DNA of 64,000 nucleotides from Mycobacteroides chelonae CCUG 47445 (GTDB lineage Bacteria > Actinomycetota > Actinomycetes > Mycobacteriales > Mycobacteriaceae). A program made the position numbers and the translations under genes. The number at the start of each line of letters is the position of its first letter. Positions within the stretch are counted from its first letter, which is position 1. The DNA is taken from the NCBI RefSeq assembly GCF_001632805.1, contig NZ_CP007220.1, positions 4,402,001 through 4,466,000 of the forward strand. Direction: 5' to 3'. This document shows, piece by piece, positions 7,937 to 18,491 of this stretch. The notes under the pieces are model-generated. The model saw only the letters and a program-made list of their open reading frames with translations, searched no databases and had not been told where the DNA came from.

Positions 7937-10734
7937 TGCACGACAGTCCCCTATTCGGACGCTTCGCCGGCATCATCAGCAGGCACGCCGTCGTGGTCAT
8001 CGGGCTCCTGATGATGGTGGCCGGCGGCCTGATGGCCTCGGCGCCGAACCTCGAAGAACTGGCCCTTACCCACGGCAGTCCCATGATGCCGACCAACACG
8101 CAATCGGCGGCGGCGCTCAAACACATGGCCAAGGCCTTCGGGGAGTCCGAATCGAACAACACCGCCGCGGTGGTTGTCGTCAAGGATCAACCGTTCACCG
8201 AGCACGACCGTCAGTTCCGTGCCGAACTGATGAAAAAGCTGCGGGCCGATACCGCGCACGTGGAACCGGGCATGGACATGTGGTCCGATCCACAGTTCGC
8301 CACCGCATCGGAGAGCCCCGATAAGAAGGTGGCACTGGCGCAGCTGCAGCTGGCCGGGGAGATCGGCGGCCCCAAGGCCATGGAATCGGCCAAGGCCGTG
8401 CAGCACATCATCGATGACATCGAGAAGCCGCCGGGAACCACGATCTATGCCACCGGAACAAGTCAGGCCGCCGCCGACCAGATCAACACGATGATGCGGG
8501 ATGTCGTGATCATCGGAGGACTCTCGCTGGTGCTCGTGGGTGGTCTGCTGCTCTTGGTCTACCGCTCACTCGTGGTCGCGTTCCTGCCGCTGATCACCGT
8601 GGGTGTTGCCGTCGGTATCGCGACCCCGATCGCCAGCTTCCTCACCTTGGCGGGGCTGATTCCCACATCCATGATGACCAATGCATTGATGGGTGCGCTG
8701 GCGCTGGGCGCCGGCACCGACTACTCCATCTTTTTCATCGGCCGCTATCAGGAAGGTCGACGTGCCGGCCTCAGCGTCGACGACGCGTTCCGCGCCAGTT
8801 ACCGGGGCGTGGCACCGGTGGTGATCGCGTCCGGGCTGACCGTCGCGGGTGCGTTGTCCTGCATGTCATTCGCGCAACTGGACATGATGAAATCGATGGG
8901 CATACCGGGGGCCATCACCATGATCTTCACCGTGCTGTCCGCGGTGACCGTGACGCCCGGCGCACTACTCATCGGGGCACGCCGATTCGGCTGGTTCGAG
9001 CCCCGCTCGACCGTCCGATCGACTCGGCTGTGGCGCCGGGTCGGTATTCGCGTGGCACGTTGGCCCAGACCGATATTCGTCACGACCTTCGCCGCCTTGA
9101 TCCTGCTCATGATGGTGATCCCCACCGCCTCCTTCAACTATGACGAACTGCAGTTCATCCCCAAGGACATGCCCAGTGCGGCCGGTATGCACGCGATTCA
9201 GGAGCACTTTCCCGCAGGGCAGATGAACCCCGACATGATTTTGATCCGGGCTCCCGAAGACCTGCGTACCTCGGCCAACATCGGGCTCCTGGAGAAGGCC
9301 GCACAGCAGATCACCAAGCTGGACAGCGTGGCATCGGTGCAGTGGATCACCCGGCCCACCGGCACGCCGATGGATCAAACCTCGCTCATGTACAGCGTGG
9401 GGATGGCCGGAACGATGATGTCGCAGAACAAGATTGTGATGGAGCAACGGCAGCAGCGGATGCACGCCATGACCGACGACATGAACTCGATGATGTCCAC
9501 GCTCCAGGGCCTGCAAGGCACCTTGCGGACCGCGCAGCAGGGCGCCAAGCAATTCAGTGCCGCCGCACAGCCCATCCAGTCCAGCCTGAATCAGCTTAAG
9601 TCACAGCTAAATTCGGCAATGGGTCCCGTCCGCGAGGCAGTACGTGCGCAACCCAACTGCGCCGCCGACCCGATGTGCGTGGGTGCGCAATCAACCTTGT
9701 CGAACTTCGAGAACATGTCCAGCGTCACCGACCAGATGCGCAGCCTCGTCAGCACATCGGGTTCCATGACCGGAGGTTTGACCCAGGCCGCGCGGACGAT
9801 GCCACGCATGCTCGAATCCATGTCCTCGATGCAGGATCTGATGACCGAGACCAATGAGCAGATGACGCAGATGATGTCGCAGATCGACACCATGACCTCG
9901 CTCATGCAGGACCTCGGCCGAAGCAGCGCCGGCACCGGGGACTACTTCTACTTCCCCGCGCAAATGCTCTCGGACCCGCGATTCAAGCCGTACCTGAAGA
10001 TGATGTTCTCCGAAGACGGCACCACCACCCGCATGATCGTCATCGGCAGCGGCAGCAGCTACGGAGACGAAGGCATCCAGCGCGTCCGGGATCTGGCCCA
10101 TGAGATGAAGTACGCCCTCAAGGGCACCCGCCTGGAAGGCAGCGTGATCGAGATCGCCGGCCCGGCCGCGCTCATCGGCGATATGCGGGTGATGCTCGAT
10201 CGCGACGAGAAGCTGATCATGATCGGCTGCCTGACGGTGATCTTCACAGTGGTACTGCTGCTGCTGCGCGGTTTGGTGGCCTCGCTGATCGTCATCGGCT
10301 CGGTGCTGGTGTCCTTTGCCTCAACCCTCGGGCTGGCCCTGGTGATCTGGCAGCACGTGCTCGGCATTCAGCTGCACTGGTCGGTGCCGGTGGCGGTCTT
10401 CGCGATTCTGATATCGGTGGGGGCCGACTACAACCTGCTGGTCGCGTCGCGCTTCAAGGAAGAGATGAGCGCCGGTATCCGCACGGGGGTCATCCGTGCC
10501 ATCGCCGGCACCGGCGGAGTGGTGACCACGGCGGGCCTGGTGTTCGCGATGACGCAGTTCGCCATGATGGGGTCGAGTCTGATCAACATCGCGCAGATGG
10601 GTTCGACGATCGGGTTGGGCTTGATCATCGATACGTTCGTGGTGCGCACCTTCACGGTGCCGACCCTCGCGGTGATTCTCGACAAGAAGTTCTGGTGGCC
10701 GCTGCCGATGAGCCAGCTCTGGCGGCGTTCCTAG
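7936..10734 (+). CDS. MmpL-family RND transporter
   Basis: 932-aa inner-membrane transporter powered by the proton gradient. The RND plan is visible: an N-terminal TM, a periplasmic loop, a TM2-6 cluster with GAGTDYSIFFIGRYQE (the GxxxDY proton-relay motif), a second TM, a large periplasmic loop with a Met/Gln-rich coiled coil (MEQRQQRMHAMTDDMNSMM...), and TM8-12 with GADYNLLVASR. The coiled-coil insert is typical of the MmpL4/5 group that works with MmpS. The start is ATG 7936, fixed by the overlap with the mmpS stop. The last 4 bp overlap the convergent gene at 10731. MmpL proteins carry lipids or siderophores, and some efflux drugs. Confidence 0.95.
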   Translation: MHDSPLFGRFAGIISRHAVVVIGLLMMVAGGLMASAPNLEELALTHGSPMMPTNTQSAAALKHMAKAFGESESNNTAAVVVVKDQPFTEHDRQFRAELMKKLRADTAHVEPGMDMWSDPQFATASESPDKKVALAQLQLAGEIGGPKAMESAKAVQHIIDDIEKPPGTTIYATGTSQAAADQINTMMRDVVIIGGLSLVLVGGLLLLVYRSLVVAFLPLITVGVAVGIATPIASFLTLAGLIPTSMMTNALMGALALGAGTDYSIFFIGRYQEGRRAGLSVDDAFRASYRGVAPVVIASGLTVAGALSCMSFAQLDMMKSMGIPGAITMIFTVLSAVTVTPGALLIGARRFGWFEPRSTVRSTRLWRRVGIRVARWPRPIFVTTFAALILLMMVIPTASFNYDELQFIPKDMPSAAGMHAIQEHFPAGQMNPDMILIRAPEDLRTSANIGLLEKAAQQITKLDSVASVQWITRPTGTPMDQTSLMYSVGMAGTMMSQNKIVMEQRQQRMHAMTDDMNSMMSTLQGLQGTLRTAQQGAKQFSAAAQPIQSSLNQLKSQLNSAMGPVREAVRAQPNCAADPMCVGAQSTLSNFENMSSVTDQMRSLVSTSGSMTGGLTQAARTMPRMLESMSSMQDLMTETNEQMTQMMSQIDTMTSLMQDLGRSSAGTGDYFYFPAQMLSDPRFKPYLKMMFSEDGTTTRMIVIGSGSSYGDEGIQRVRDLAHEMKYALKGTRLEGSVIEIAGPAALIGDMRVMLDRDEKLIMIGCLTVIFTVVLLLLRGLVASLIVIGSVLVSFASTLGLALVIWQHVLGIQLHWSVPVAVFAILISVGADYNLLVASRFKEEMSAGIRTGVIRAIAGTGGVVTTAGLVFAMTQFAMMGSSLINIAQMGSTIGLGLIIDTFVVRTFTVPTLAVILDKKFWWPLPMSQLWRRS

Positions 10735-11465
10735 TGGCCGAGCGGCTGGCCGCCCTGACCCACGGGAGCGGGCTGCCGATCTACGGCGGGGGCGGAACTG
10801 CTACCGACAGGCCGGCTGGGGCGCTCGGCGGCCTGGATGGGCGAGGGTGCCGATTCCCCGGAGGGAGGCAGCACCCGTAGCAGGTCGTTGAACTGGCGGA
10901 CGGCCTTGAGGCCCTCGTCCCACTGCTCACGGTTGCTGTTGATGGGTAGCGCGGCCAGCGTCCAGTGCTGTTCATTCCACAACACCTCCGCGGTCTCGGT
11001 CGCGGTGTGGGCGAAGGTGACCATGCGCCGGTCACAGGCCCGACGGGCGGCGTCCAGGTTGGTGGAGTACACCATGCGCGGGCCGATGGCGCCGAGCAGC
11101 CAGATATCGGCTTCGCGGGGCTCCTGCATGACCTTGAGTCGCAGGTCCACCATGACGTTGGTGCCGACCTTGCGGTGCAGCGCGATGATGGTCGCGACGT
11201 CCTCCAGGTCGAAGACGTAAACGGCCTCGCCGCGGATCTGTCCGAGGACCACATTGGCGGCCGCGGCCGATCCCGCGCTCGACATCACGCCGCGGTTCCA
11301 GCGCTTGACGATCTCTTTGTCCTGCGACATGTAGTCGAAGCCGTGGGATCGCGCCCAGGCCTTTCGGCGATGTCCGCGACTGCGGCGGCGTCCGATATCG
11401 ACATACAGCAGCACGGCCGCACAGACGAAGCACAGTGCGGACAGCGTGAACCAGAGTAGAGCCAT
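10731..11465 (-). CDS. Membrane-anchored protein of unknown function (Rv0383c-like)
   Basis: 244-aa protein with an uncleaved N-terminal membrane segment (about residues 3-23) followed by a basic RRRSRGHRRK stretch, so the body is probably cytoplasmic. The middle part is well conserved in style across mycobacteria. The last ~45 residues are Pro/Ser-rich and look disordered. Position between pyrE-type genes and clpB matches Rv0383c. The 3' end overlaps mmpL by 4 bp. In M. tuberculosis this gene lies next to pyrE and clpB without mmpS/mmpL, which suggests the transporter pair was inserted here. Confidence 0.8.
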   Translation of the reverse strand: MALLWFTLSALCFVCAAVLLYVDIGRRRSRGHRRKAWARSHGFDYMSQDKEIVKRWNRGVMSSAGSAAAANVVLGQIRGEAVYVFDLEDVATIIALHRKVGTNVMVDLRLKVMQEPREADIWLLGAIGPRMVYSTNLDAARRACDRRMVTFAHTATETAEVLWNEQHWTLAALPINSNREQWDEGLKAVRQFNDLLRVLPPSGESAPSPIQAAERPSRPVGSSSAPAVDRQPAPVGQGGQPLGH

Positions 11466-11558
11466 CCGCGACAGCCTAACCGGTACCGGCCAAACTGCTG
11501 CGCACAGCGCTCGGATCGTGACCCAGAGTTACCGCTCCGTGATGAGCCCAGACAGCAG

Positions 11559-11615
11559 CGAGTGTCGACTTATCGCGGGAAAGTCCCCATGGACACCGCG
11601 ATAAGTCGACACTCG
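11559..11615. terminator. Long hairpin downstream of clpB
   Basis: Two perfectly complementary 20-nt arms (11559-11578 and 11596-11615) flank a 17-nt loop. The left arm begins CGAGTG and ends CGCGG. It lies 9 bp after the clpB stop on the minus strand and fits a strong transcription terminator without U-tract. A closely similar hairpin occurs at 18185-18242. Confidence 0.7.
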
Positions 11616-11623
11616 ACAGCTAC

Positions 11624-14170
<2,547 letters not shown>

Positions 14171-14223
14171 AACACCTCCATGGGTTGAGAGAAATGCTTG
14201 TCAGTAGTTCCAACGCAGCCAAC

Positions 14224-14244
14224 CTTGAGTCTGTTCCGCTCAAC
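14224..14244. promoter_or_regulatory. HAIR element (HspR operator) upstream of clpB
   Basis: CTTGAGT at 14224-14230, seven bases, then GCTCAAC at 14238-14244. This matches the actinobacterial HAIR consensus CTTGAGT-N7-ACTCAAG at 12 of 14 half-site bases. It lies 54 bp upstream of the clpB start codon, where HspR binding would block transcription. Confidence 0.8.
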
Positions 14245-14311
14245 TTTGAGAATTTTCGCGGTGCCGTGTCTAGCTCATCACACCCCGGGGTGCTCCGAAC
14301 CGAATCGGAGA

Positions 14312-15229
14312 TCACACGCGGTCGCCGCGCCCCTCGAGCAGCTCGCCGACACGCGACAACACGGGAAGCGCTCCGCCACGCAGAACCGACCGCAGCTGGC
14401 GATTGAGCGGCGACTGGGGATCGAACCCGCTCAGCGTGAACCAGAGCTGAGTACCGCCATCCCTGGGAATCAGTCGCCAGGTCATCCGCAGCGTGGTGAT
14501 TCCACCCAGGATCGGAATCTCGAAGGTGCTGTCGATGAGCTCGGGCTCGTGCACCTCCAGGAACTCCATCTCGACCCGTCCGGCGAATCCGACGAGCGGA
14601 ATCGCATAGGTGCTGATGACCAGCCGGCTCCCGGCTTCCACCGACACCAAATCGTGGTCGTTCACCAGGTCGCCCACGAACTCCTTCGAGGTGACCACCT
14701 GCCAAACCGTGCGCGGCGGATGGCGATAGAACTCGCCCAAACTGAAGGCCGTCGCATCGTCGGGCGGCGGATCCGCGCCGGACTCGGGGAAGGCCAAGAG
14801 CTCTTCGATACGTGACATGACCAACGCCCATAAATCCCGAACGAGCGCGCGAAGTCTCACATGCGCGGGGTTGGCGAGGTCAAATCCGGTGTGCACGACC
14901 AGTAATCGCGTTCCTCCGGGCTCGGGGTGAAGCGTCCACGTAACCCGCAGATCCCAGGAGTCCTCCGGTGTGGTGAATCTGTAGACCATGCGTTCACCGG
15001 GTACGACGTCGGTGAACTCACAGTTCCCGCGGCCACCGAAATTCACCTCGGGCATCGGAAAGGTGGTGAATGAGAACGACCTGCCCGCCTCGACCGCATC
15101 CCTGTCGACCTCGGTGGTCCAGTCTGAAACCGAAGCGGCCGAGGTGATGGCAAGCCAGACCTGCTCGGCTGGATATGGGAAGAACTGCCCGACCGTCACC
15201 GATGTCAGGTCGTCCCGCGAGGCGGTCAT
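14312..15229 (-). CDS. Tandem-domain SRPBCC/AHSA1-like protein
   Basis: 305-aa protein with two START-like (SRPBCC) folds in tandem, about residues 8-145 and 158-300. Each begins with the family signature of an aromatic-Pro segment before a Trp (QFFPYPAEQVWLAITS, EFYRHPPRTVWQVVTS). Such folds form a hydrophobic pocket, but no catalytic residues are evident and the ligand is unknown. It is the last of three neighbouring minus-strand genes with the same fold (15269, 15865), and 39 bp separates it from the next. The array probably arose by duplication and fusion. Cytosolic. Confidence 0.88.
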   Translation of the reverse strand: MTASRDDLTSVTVGQFFPYPAEQVWLAITSAASVSDWTTEVDRDAVEAGRSFSFTTFPMPEVNFGGRGNCEFTDVVPGERMVYRFTTPEDSWDLRVTWTLHPEPGGTRLLVVHTGFDLANPAHVRLRALVRDLWALVMSRIEELLAFPESGADPPPDDATAFSLGEFYRHPPRTVWQVVTSKEFVGDLVNDHDLVSVEAGSRLVISTYAIPLVGFAGRVEMEFLEVHEPELIDSTFEIPILGGITTLRMTWRLIPRDGGTQLWFTLSGFDPQSPLNRQLRSVLRGGALPVLSRVGELLEGRGDRV

Positions 15230-15268
15230 ACCCCTGGGATACCGCAGATGCGTGATGTGTGCGGACGA

Positions 15269-15805
15269 TCAGGCGGATACATCGGTGACCAAACGGCACG
15301 GAGGCTGATTCCCGGCGCGCGATGCGGTGTCGATACATCGCCCGAGCCGGCCCATCGTGCCGGGCCAACCAAGCTCGGAGATCTTCCGGTAGATACGCGA
15401 CGCGGAATCGCTGAGATCGAACCCTTCGTGCCGGAACGTGACCATGGTGCCGCCCGGAACCTCGTGCAGCGTCCACGTCACCGTCGACACCCTCTGCGTG
15501 GACGATTTCATATCCCACCAGCGGATCGACAGCACCCTGTTCGGGGTAGCCGCGAGGACCTCGCAGGACAGCGCGCCCGAGAAGTCGGCCATGGGCAGGG
15601 GGAACGCCTTGAAACGGAAACGGGTTCCGACCTGGGGCCGAAATCCAACCGGGTCCATCAGCCATTCCTCCATGGCGTCTGGGCACGCCATCACGCTCCA
15701 CACCCGCGCGGGCGGATGCGGATAGAAATGGTCGAGAAGAATGGTGGCGATGTCGTTCGCGTCGTCGAGCACGGCACTCTCCAGGTTGATGGGGTTATCT
15801 TTCAT
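15269..15805 (-). CDS. SRPBCC/AHSA1-like protein
   Basis: 178-aa single-domain START-like protein. The characteristic opening is LDHFYPHPPARVWSVMACPDAMEEWL, split by the usual Pro-x-x-x-Val-Trp. The core pattern FSGALSCEVLAATPNRVLSIRWWDMKSS and WTLHEVPGGTMVTFRHEGF closely parallels the adjacent 15865 gene, so the two are recent paralogues. Ligand unknown. The upstream region shares a 37-bp conserved block with that of the 15865 gene. Cytosolic, probably co-regulated by the TetR gene upstream. Confidence 0.88.
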   Translation of the reverse strand: MKDNPINLESAVLDDANDIATILLDHFYPHPPARVWSVMACPDAMEEWLMDPVGFRPQVGTRFRFKAFPLPMADFSGALSCEVLAATPNRVLSIRWWDMKSSTQRVSTVTWTLHEVPGGTMVTFRHEGFDLSDSASRIYRKISELGWPGTMGRLGRCIDTASRAGNQPPCRLVTDVSA

Positions 15806-15823
15806 ACCCCACCAATCTGGGTT

Positions 15824-15860
15824 ACCGCCGTGTTCGCATCTGTTAGCCAGGCAAACTCAC
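15824..15860 (-). promoter_or_regulatory. Conserved upstream block, copy 2 (before 15805 gene)
   Basis: This 37-bp segment matches 25 of 37 bases of 16404-16440. The core GTTAGCyArGCAAAC is conserved in both copies (plus-strand reading). It lies just upstream of the 15805 start. It may be a shared operator or promoter, or a duplicated gene-flanking remnant. Confidence 0.4.
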
Positions 15861-15864
15861 CCGA

Positions 15865-16359
15865 CTAGAGCTCAACGGAGCCCCCGTCGACCGGGGTGGT
15901 CGCTGCACGATCGATCAGGCGTCCGAGCTTGGCCATCGCCGTCGGCCAGAACCGATCGGAAAGAGCAGCCATCCTGCGCACAGCAGGGTCATCGCTACTG
16001 AATGCCGGTCGGCTCACGGTGACCACGGTGCCGCCAGGAACCTCGCACAACGTCCACGCGGTTCGCCAGGCCACCGGGTCTGACGATTTCGTATCCCACC
16101 AGGAAATTGCCAGCATTTCGTTGCGAATAGCCACCAAGACTTCGCACGCGATGTCCCCGGAATAGTTGGCAATGGGCATCGGAAGATCCGTGAGCCGGAA
16201 CCGCATACCTTCCACCGCGCGGAACCCAACCTGTTCGACGAACCAATCTCCCATGGCATCGGGGTCGACCAAGACGTTCCATACGCGTTCGGGAGCGTGC
16301 GGATAGAAGAAATCGGCGACGGCATCCAGCCGATCATCGAGATCGCCCACGGCACACAC
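15865..16359 (-). CDS. SRPBCC/AHSA1-like protein
   Basis: 164-aa START-like protein, paralogue of the preceding gene. Shared segments include ADFFYPHAPERVWNVLVDPD, SGDIACEVLVA, ISWWDTKSSDP and TLCEVPGGTVVTV. These proteins bind hydrophobic ligands or act in stress responses, and nothing more specific can be read. The gene sits 63 bp downstream of the TetR gene and likely shares its transcription or its operator. The start is ATG at 16359. Confidence 0.87.
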   Translation of the reverse strand: MCAVGDLDDRLDAVADFFYPHAPERVWNVLVDPDAMGDWFVEQVGFRAVEGMRFRLTDLPMPIANYSGDIACEVLVAIRNEMLAISWWDTKSSDPVAWRTAWTLCEVPGGTVVTVSRPAFSSDDPAVRRMAALSDRFWPTAMAKLGRLIDRAATTPVDGGSVEL

Positions 16360-16403
16360 TCCATTGTTGGTGGTGAGACCTTTGTACTCCGTGAACCTGG
16401 GCG

Positions 16404-16440
16404 ACTGCCGTAATTAGATCGGTTAGCTAAGCAAACCTAA
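16404..16440 (-). promoter_or_regulatory. Conserved upstream block, copy 1 (before 16359 gene)
   Basis: 37-bp segment overlapping the TetR stop codon, repeated in diverged form at 15824-15860. Read on the minus strand it contains TTAGGTTTGCTTAGCTAA, which resembles an IdeR iron box but is one base short of the 19-bp spacing. Its position right before two paralogous START-domain genes suggests co-regulation. Confidence 0.4.
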
Positions 16441-17046
16441 TTCGGAAGCATCGGCCGTGAGATACCGATCAACGGTCGGGGCCAATATGGCGACCATCTG
16501 CTCCCTGGTCAACGCGACCAATGGATCGATCTTGAGCGCGTATCGCAGCAGCGCGGTCCCAACCATTGAGGTGGCCGCCAGCGCGAATCGCGTCCGCACC
16601 TCTGGCCCCCCACCCAGTTCCTCGCTGATCGCCGCCAACACGTAGTTCTGCATGAAATCCCGAAACGCGCGATGCGCATCGTCGTTGGTGGTGGCCGACT
16701 GCAGGATCGCAAGCATCGTGTCGACCGTGCCTGCCTGTTCCCATATCGACAGGTACGCGTTGACAAAGCGTTGACCGACCGTGCCCTCGCCATCGCGAAT
16801 AGCGAGCACCAGCTCGTTGGGGTCGATCACCAGCTGGATCGACTGACGAAACAGCTCATCCTTCGATCCGAAGAGGTACACGACCATGGACGGATCGATA
16901 CCCGCGTCGCGGGCAACACCCCTGATGGTCGTCTTCTCATAGCCACGCTCGGCGAATGAGCGCTTCGCAACGTCGAGCACATGCTCTCGCGAGACCGCTT
17001 CCCCACGGCGCCGGCCCCGTCGGGCGGTATTCGTGCTGGTTGCCAT
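16423..17046 (-). CDS. TetR-family transcriptional regulator
   Basis: 207-aa repressor. After a basic N-terminal tail, the TetR helix-turn-helix spans about residues 20-66 (ERGYEKTTIRGVARDAGIDPSMVVYLFGSKDEL). The remainder is an all-helical ligand-binding and dimer domain. It is divergent from a putative transporter at 17144, with 97 bp between the starts, and leads the row of START-domain genes. It most likely controls both directions through the inverted repeats between them. The inducer is unknown; a hydrophobic compound would fit the neighbours. Confidence 0.93.
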   Translation of the reverse strand: MATSTNTARRGRRRGEAVSREHVLDVAKRSFAERGYEKTTIRGVARDAGIDPSMVVYLFGSKDELFRQSIQLVIDPNELVLAIRDGEGTVGQRFVNAYLSIWEQAGTVDTMLAILQSATTNDDAHRAFRDFMQNYVLAAISEELGGGPEVRTRFALAATSMVGTALLRYALKIDPLVALTREQMVAILAPTVDRYLTADASELGLLS

Positions 17047-17070
17047 GCTCTACAGTACCAATTTTCCACA

Positions 17071-17124
17071 AGTGTTGAAAAAAGGCACCGTGCGATCTAC
17101 TCTCATCTCAATTAATTCAACACT
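17071..17124. promoter_or_regulatory. Separated inverted repeat between TetR gene and transporter gene
   Basis: AGTGTTGAA at 17071-17079 and TTCAACACT at 17116-17124 are perfect complements 36 bp apart in the divergent promoter region. They may be two half-operators, or two separate sites read by the adjacent TetR protein. AT-rich sequence between them could carry the -10 elements. Confidence 0.55.
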
Positions 17125-17143
17125 CAATGAAATGGAGGGTGAC

Positions 17144-18178
17144 ATGACGGGCCAACACGAACTCCAACCAGGCGCTCATCACCAAGTGCCGGACTGGGCG
17201 CGGGCCACATCCGTTGCCGTCCTGCTGACGTGCGCGCTCGGCGTCATCTTCATCGCCTTCGCCTGGCCCTCGGCACGCACCGCACCGCGGGACGTGCCGA
17301 TCGGCGTCACTGGATCGGCGGCGCAGGTGGCCATGCTCACCGAGCGACTGGCGGGTGCCTCACCCGGCGCGTTCGCCGTCACCCACTACCCGAGTCAAAC
17401 CAAACTCGAGGAAGCGACCAAAAACCGCTCCGTCTATGGCGGATTCGTCCTCATGCCCCCGGCACCGACCGTCGTGATCGCGACGGGCGGCAGTCCTGCC
17501 GTCGCCCAAGCACTGACCGGTATCGGTCAACAAATCGGTAGGCAGAGCGGGATGGCGGTGTCCATCAAGGACCTCGCTCCACTGCCATCCTCGGATTCGC
17601 GCGGGATCGGCCTGGCCGCGGCGGCCCTGCCCATGACCTTGGGCGGACTGCTTCCGGCGGTCGCTCTCACATTGTTGTTTCCCGGCAGAACCTGGCTCAA
17701 AGCGGCCACCGCCGTCGGGTTCTCATTCCTGGCGGCACTCACCATCTGCGTCATCCTGGATTCGTGGCTGGGAGTCATCACCGAAAACTTCTGGGGAGTG
17801 ACCGCCGGCCTCACACTGGGCATGATGGCGATGTCATTGAGCATCACCGGCCTTGGCGCCCTGCTGGGATATCCCGGAATCGGATTGGGAGCGGCGGTCG
17901 CCGTGTTGATCGGGAATCCGCTCTCGGGGTTGACCAGTGCACCCGAGTTCCTACCCAAAGGCCTTGGTCTACTTGGGCAATTCCTGCCCCCCGGGGCCAA
18001 CGGCACGCTGCTGCGGTCCATGGCCTACTTCGACGGGGCGGGTTCGGCCGGAGTGATCCTGATCCTGTGCTGCTGGGTGGGCCTCGGTGTCGCGATGCTG
18101 GCGCTCGACGGGGCTCGGCAGCGTGCGATGGTGCGCGGCGCGAACGTGGCAGAACTTCGTAAACCGGAGCTGGTCTGA
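17144..18178 (+). CDS. ABC-2/YhgE-type polytopic membrane protein
   Basis: 344-aa inner-membrane protein. One TM near the N-terminus (about residues 26-46) is followed by a periplasmic domain of about 130 residues and then five or six TMs. This is the topology of ABC-2 permeases and YhgE/Pip-like exporters. No ATPase gene is adjacent. ATG 17144 was chosen because GGAGGG lies 4 nt upstream; the longer ORF start at 17033 falls in the TetR coding region. It is divergent from TetR and is probably the repressor's main target, perhaps an efflux component. Confidence 0.82.
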   Translation: MTGQHELQPGAHHQVPDWARATSVAVLLTCALGVIFIAFAWPSARTAPRDVPIGVTGSAAQVAMLTERLAGASPGAFAVTHYPSQTKLEEATKNRSVYGGFVLMPPAPTVVIATGGSPAVAQALTGIGQQIGRQSGMAVSIKDLAPLPSSDSRGIGLAAAALPMTLGGLLPAVALTLLFPGRTWLKAATAVGFSFLAALTICVILDSWLGVITENFWGVTAGLTLGMMAMSLSITGLGALLGYPGIGLGAAVAVLIGNPLSGLTSAPEFLPKGLGLLGQFLPPGANGTLLRSMAYFDGAGSAGVILILCCWVGLGVAMLALDGARQRAMVRGANVAELRKPELV

Positions 18179-18491
18179 CAACTGTCGAGTGCGAACCTGA
18201 CGCGGTTTTCGAGCCCAACACCCGCGTCAGGCTCGCACTCGATCGGCCCAGAAGGTCCTCGGTGATTCCCCCCACGCCGCCGTCGTAACACTCGGCAAAA
18301 GTATTCAATCTGCAGACATGCGCCTGTAGTGCAGACAATTGGACCTGATAGTTTTTCAGCACACGAATATGCGGCCCGCGAATCCCCCGCTTCCCCATCT
18401 GACCTCGCGCAGTCCCAGACGGTCCACAAACTTCCCTCCTAGACTGGCCTCTCGGTGGGCAGGACCAGGAAAGGCGAGGCAACGGAAGCTC
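18179..18491. other. 313-bp intergenic stretch before the globin gene
   Basis: Contains the long hairpin at 18185-18242 and then a moderately AT-rich stretch (about 18290-18365) that could hold the promoter of the globin-reductase gene. The reading frame of the globin gene is open back to 18339, but those extra residues are Arg/Pro-rich and not conserved in type. I see no other gene here. Confidence 0.5.
18185..18242. terminator. Long hairpin downstream of the membrane protein gene
   Basis: Arms 18185-18205 and 18222-18242 are complementary at 20 of 21 positions, with a 16-nt loop. The left arm reads TCGAGTGCGAACCTGACGCGG apart from the single mismatch at its eleventh base. It starts 6 bp after the stop codon. 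The outer CGAGTG and inner CGCGG are shared with the hairpin behind clpB, which suggests a repeated terminator family. Confidence 0.7.

Noticed and set aside
16422..16440. IdeR iron box at the TetR stop codon
   Set aside because: The two half-sites are one base short of the 19-bp spacing and one half is TetR coding sequence; kept only as part of a conserved block.
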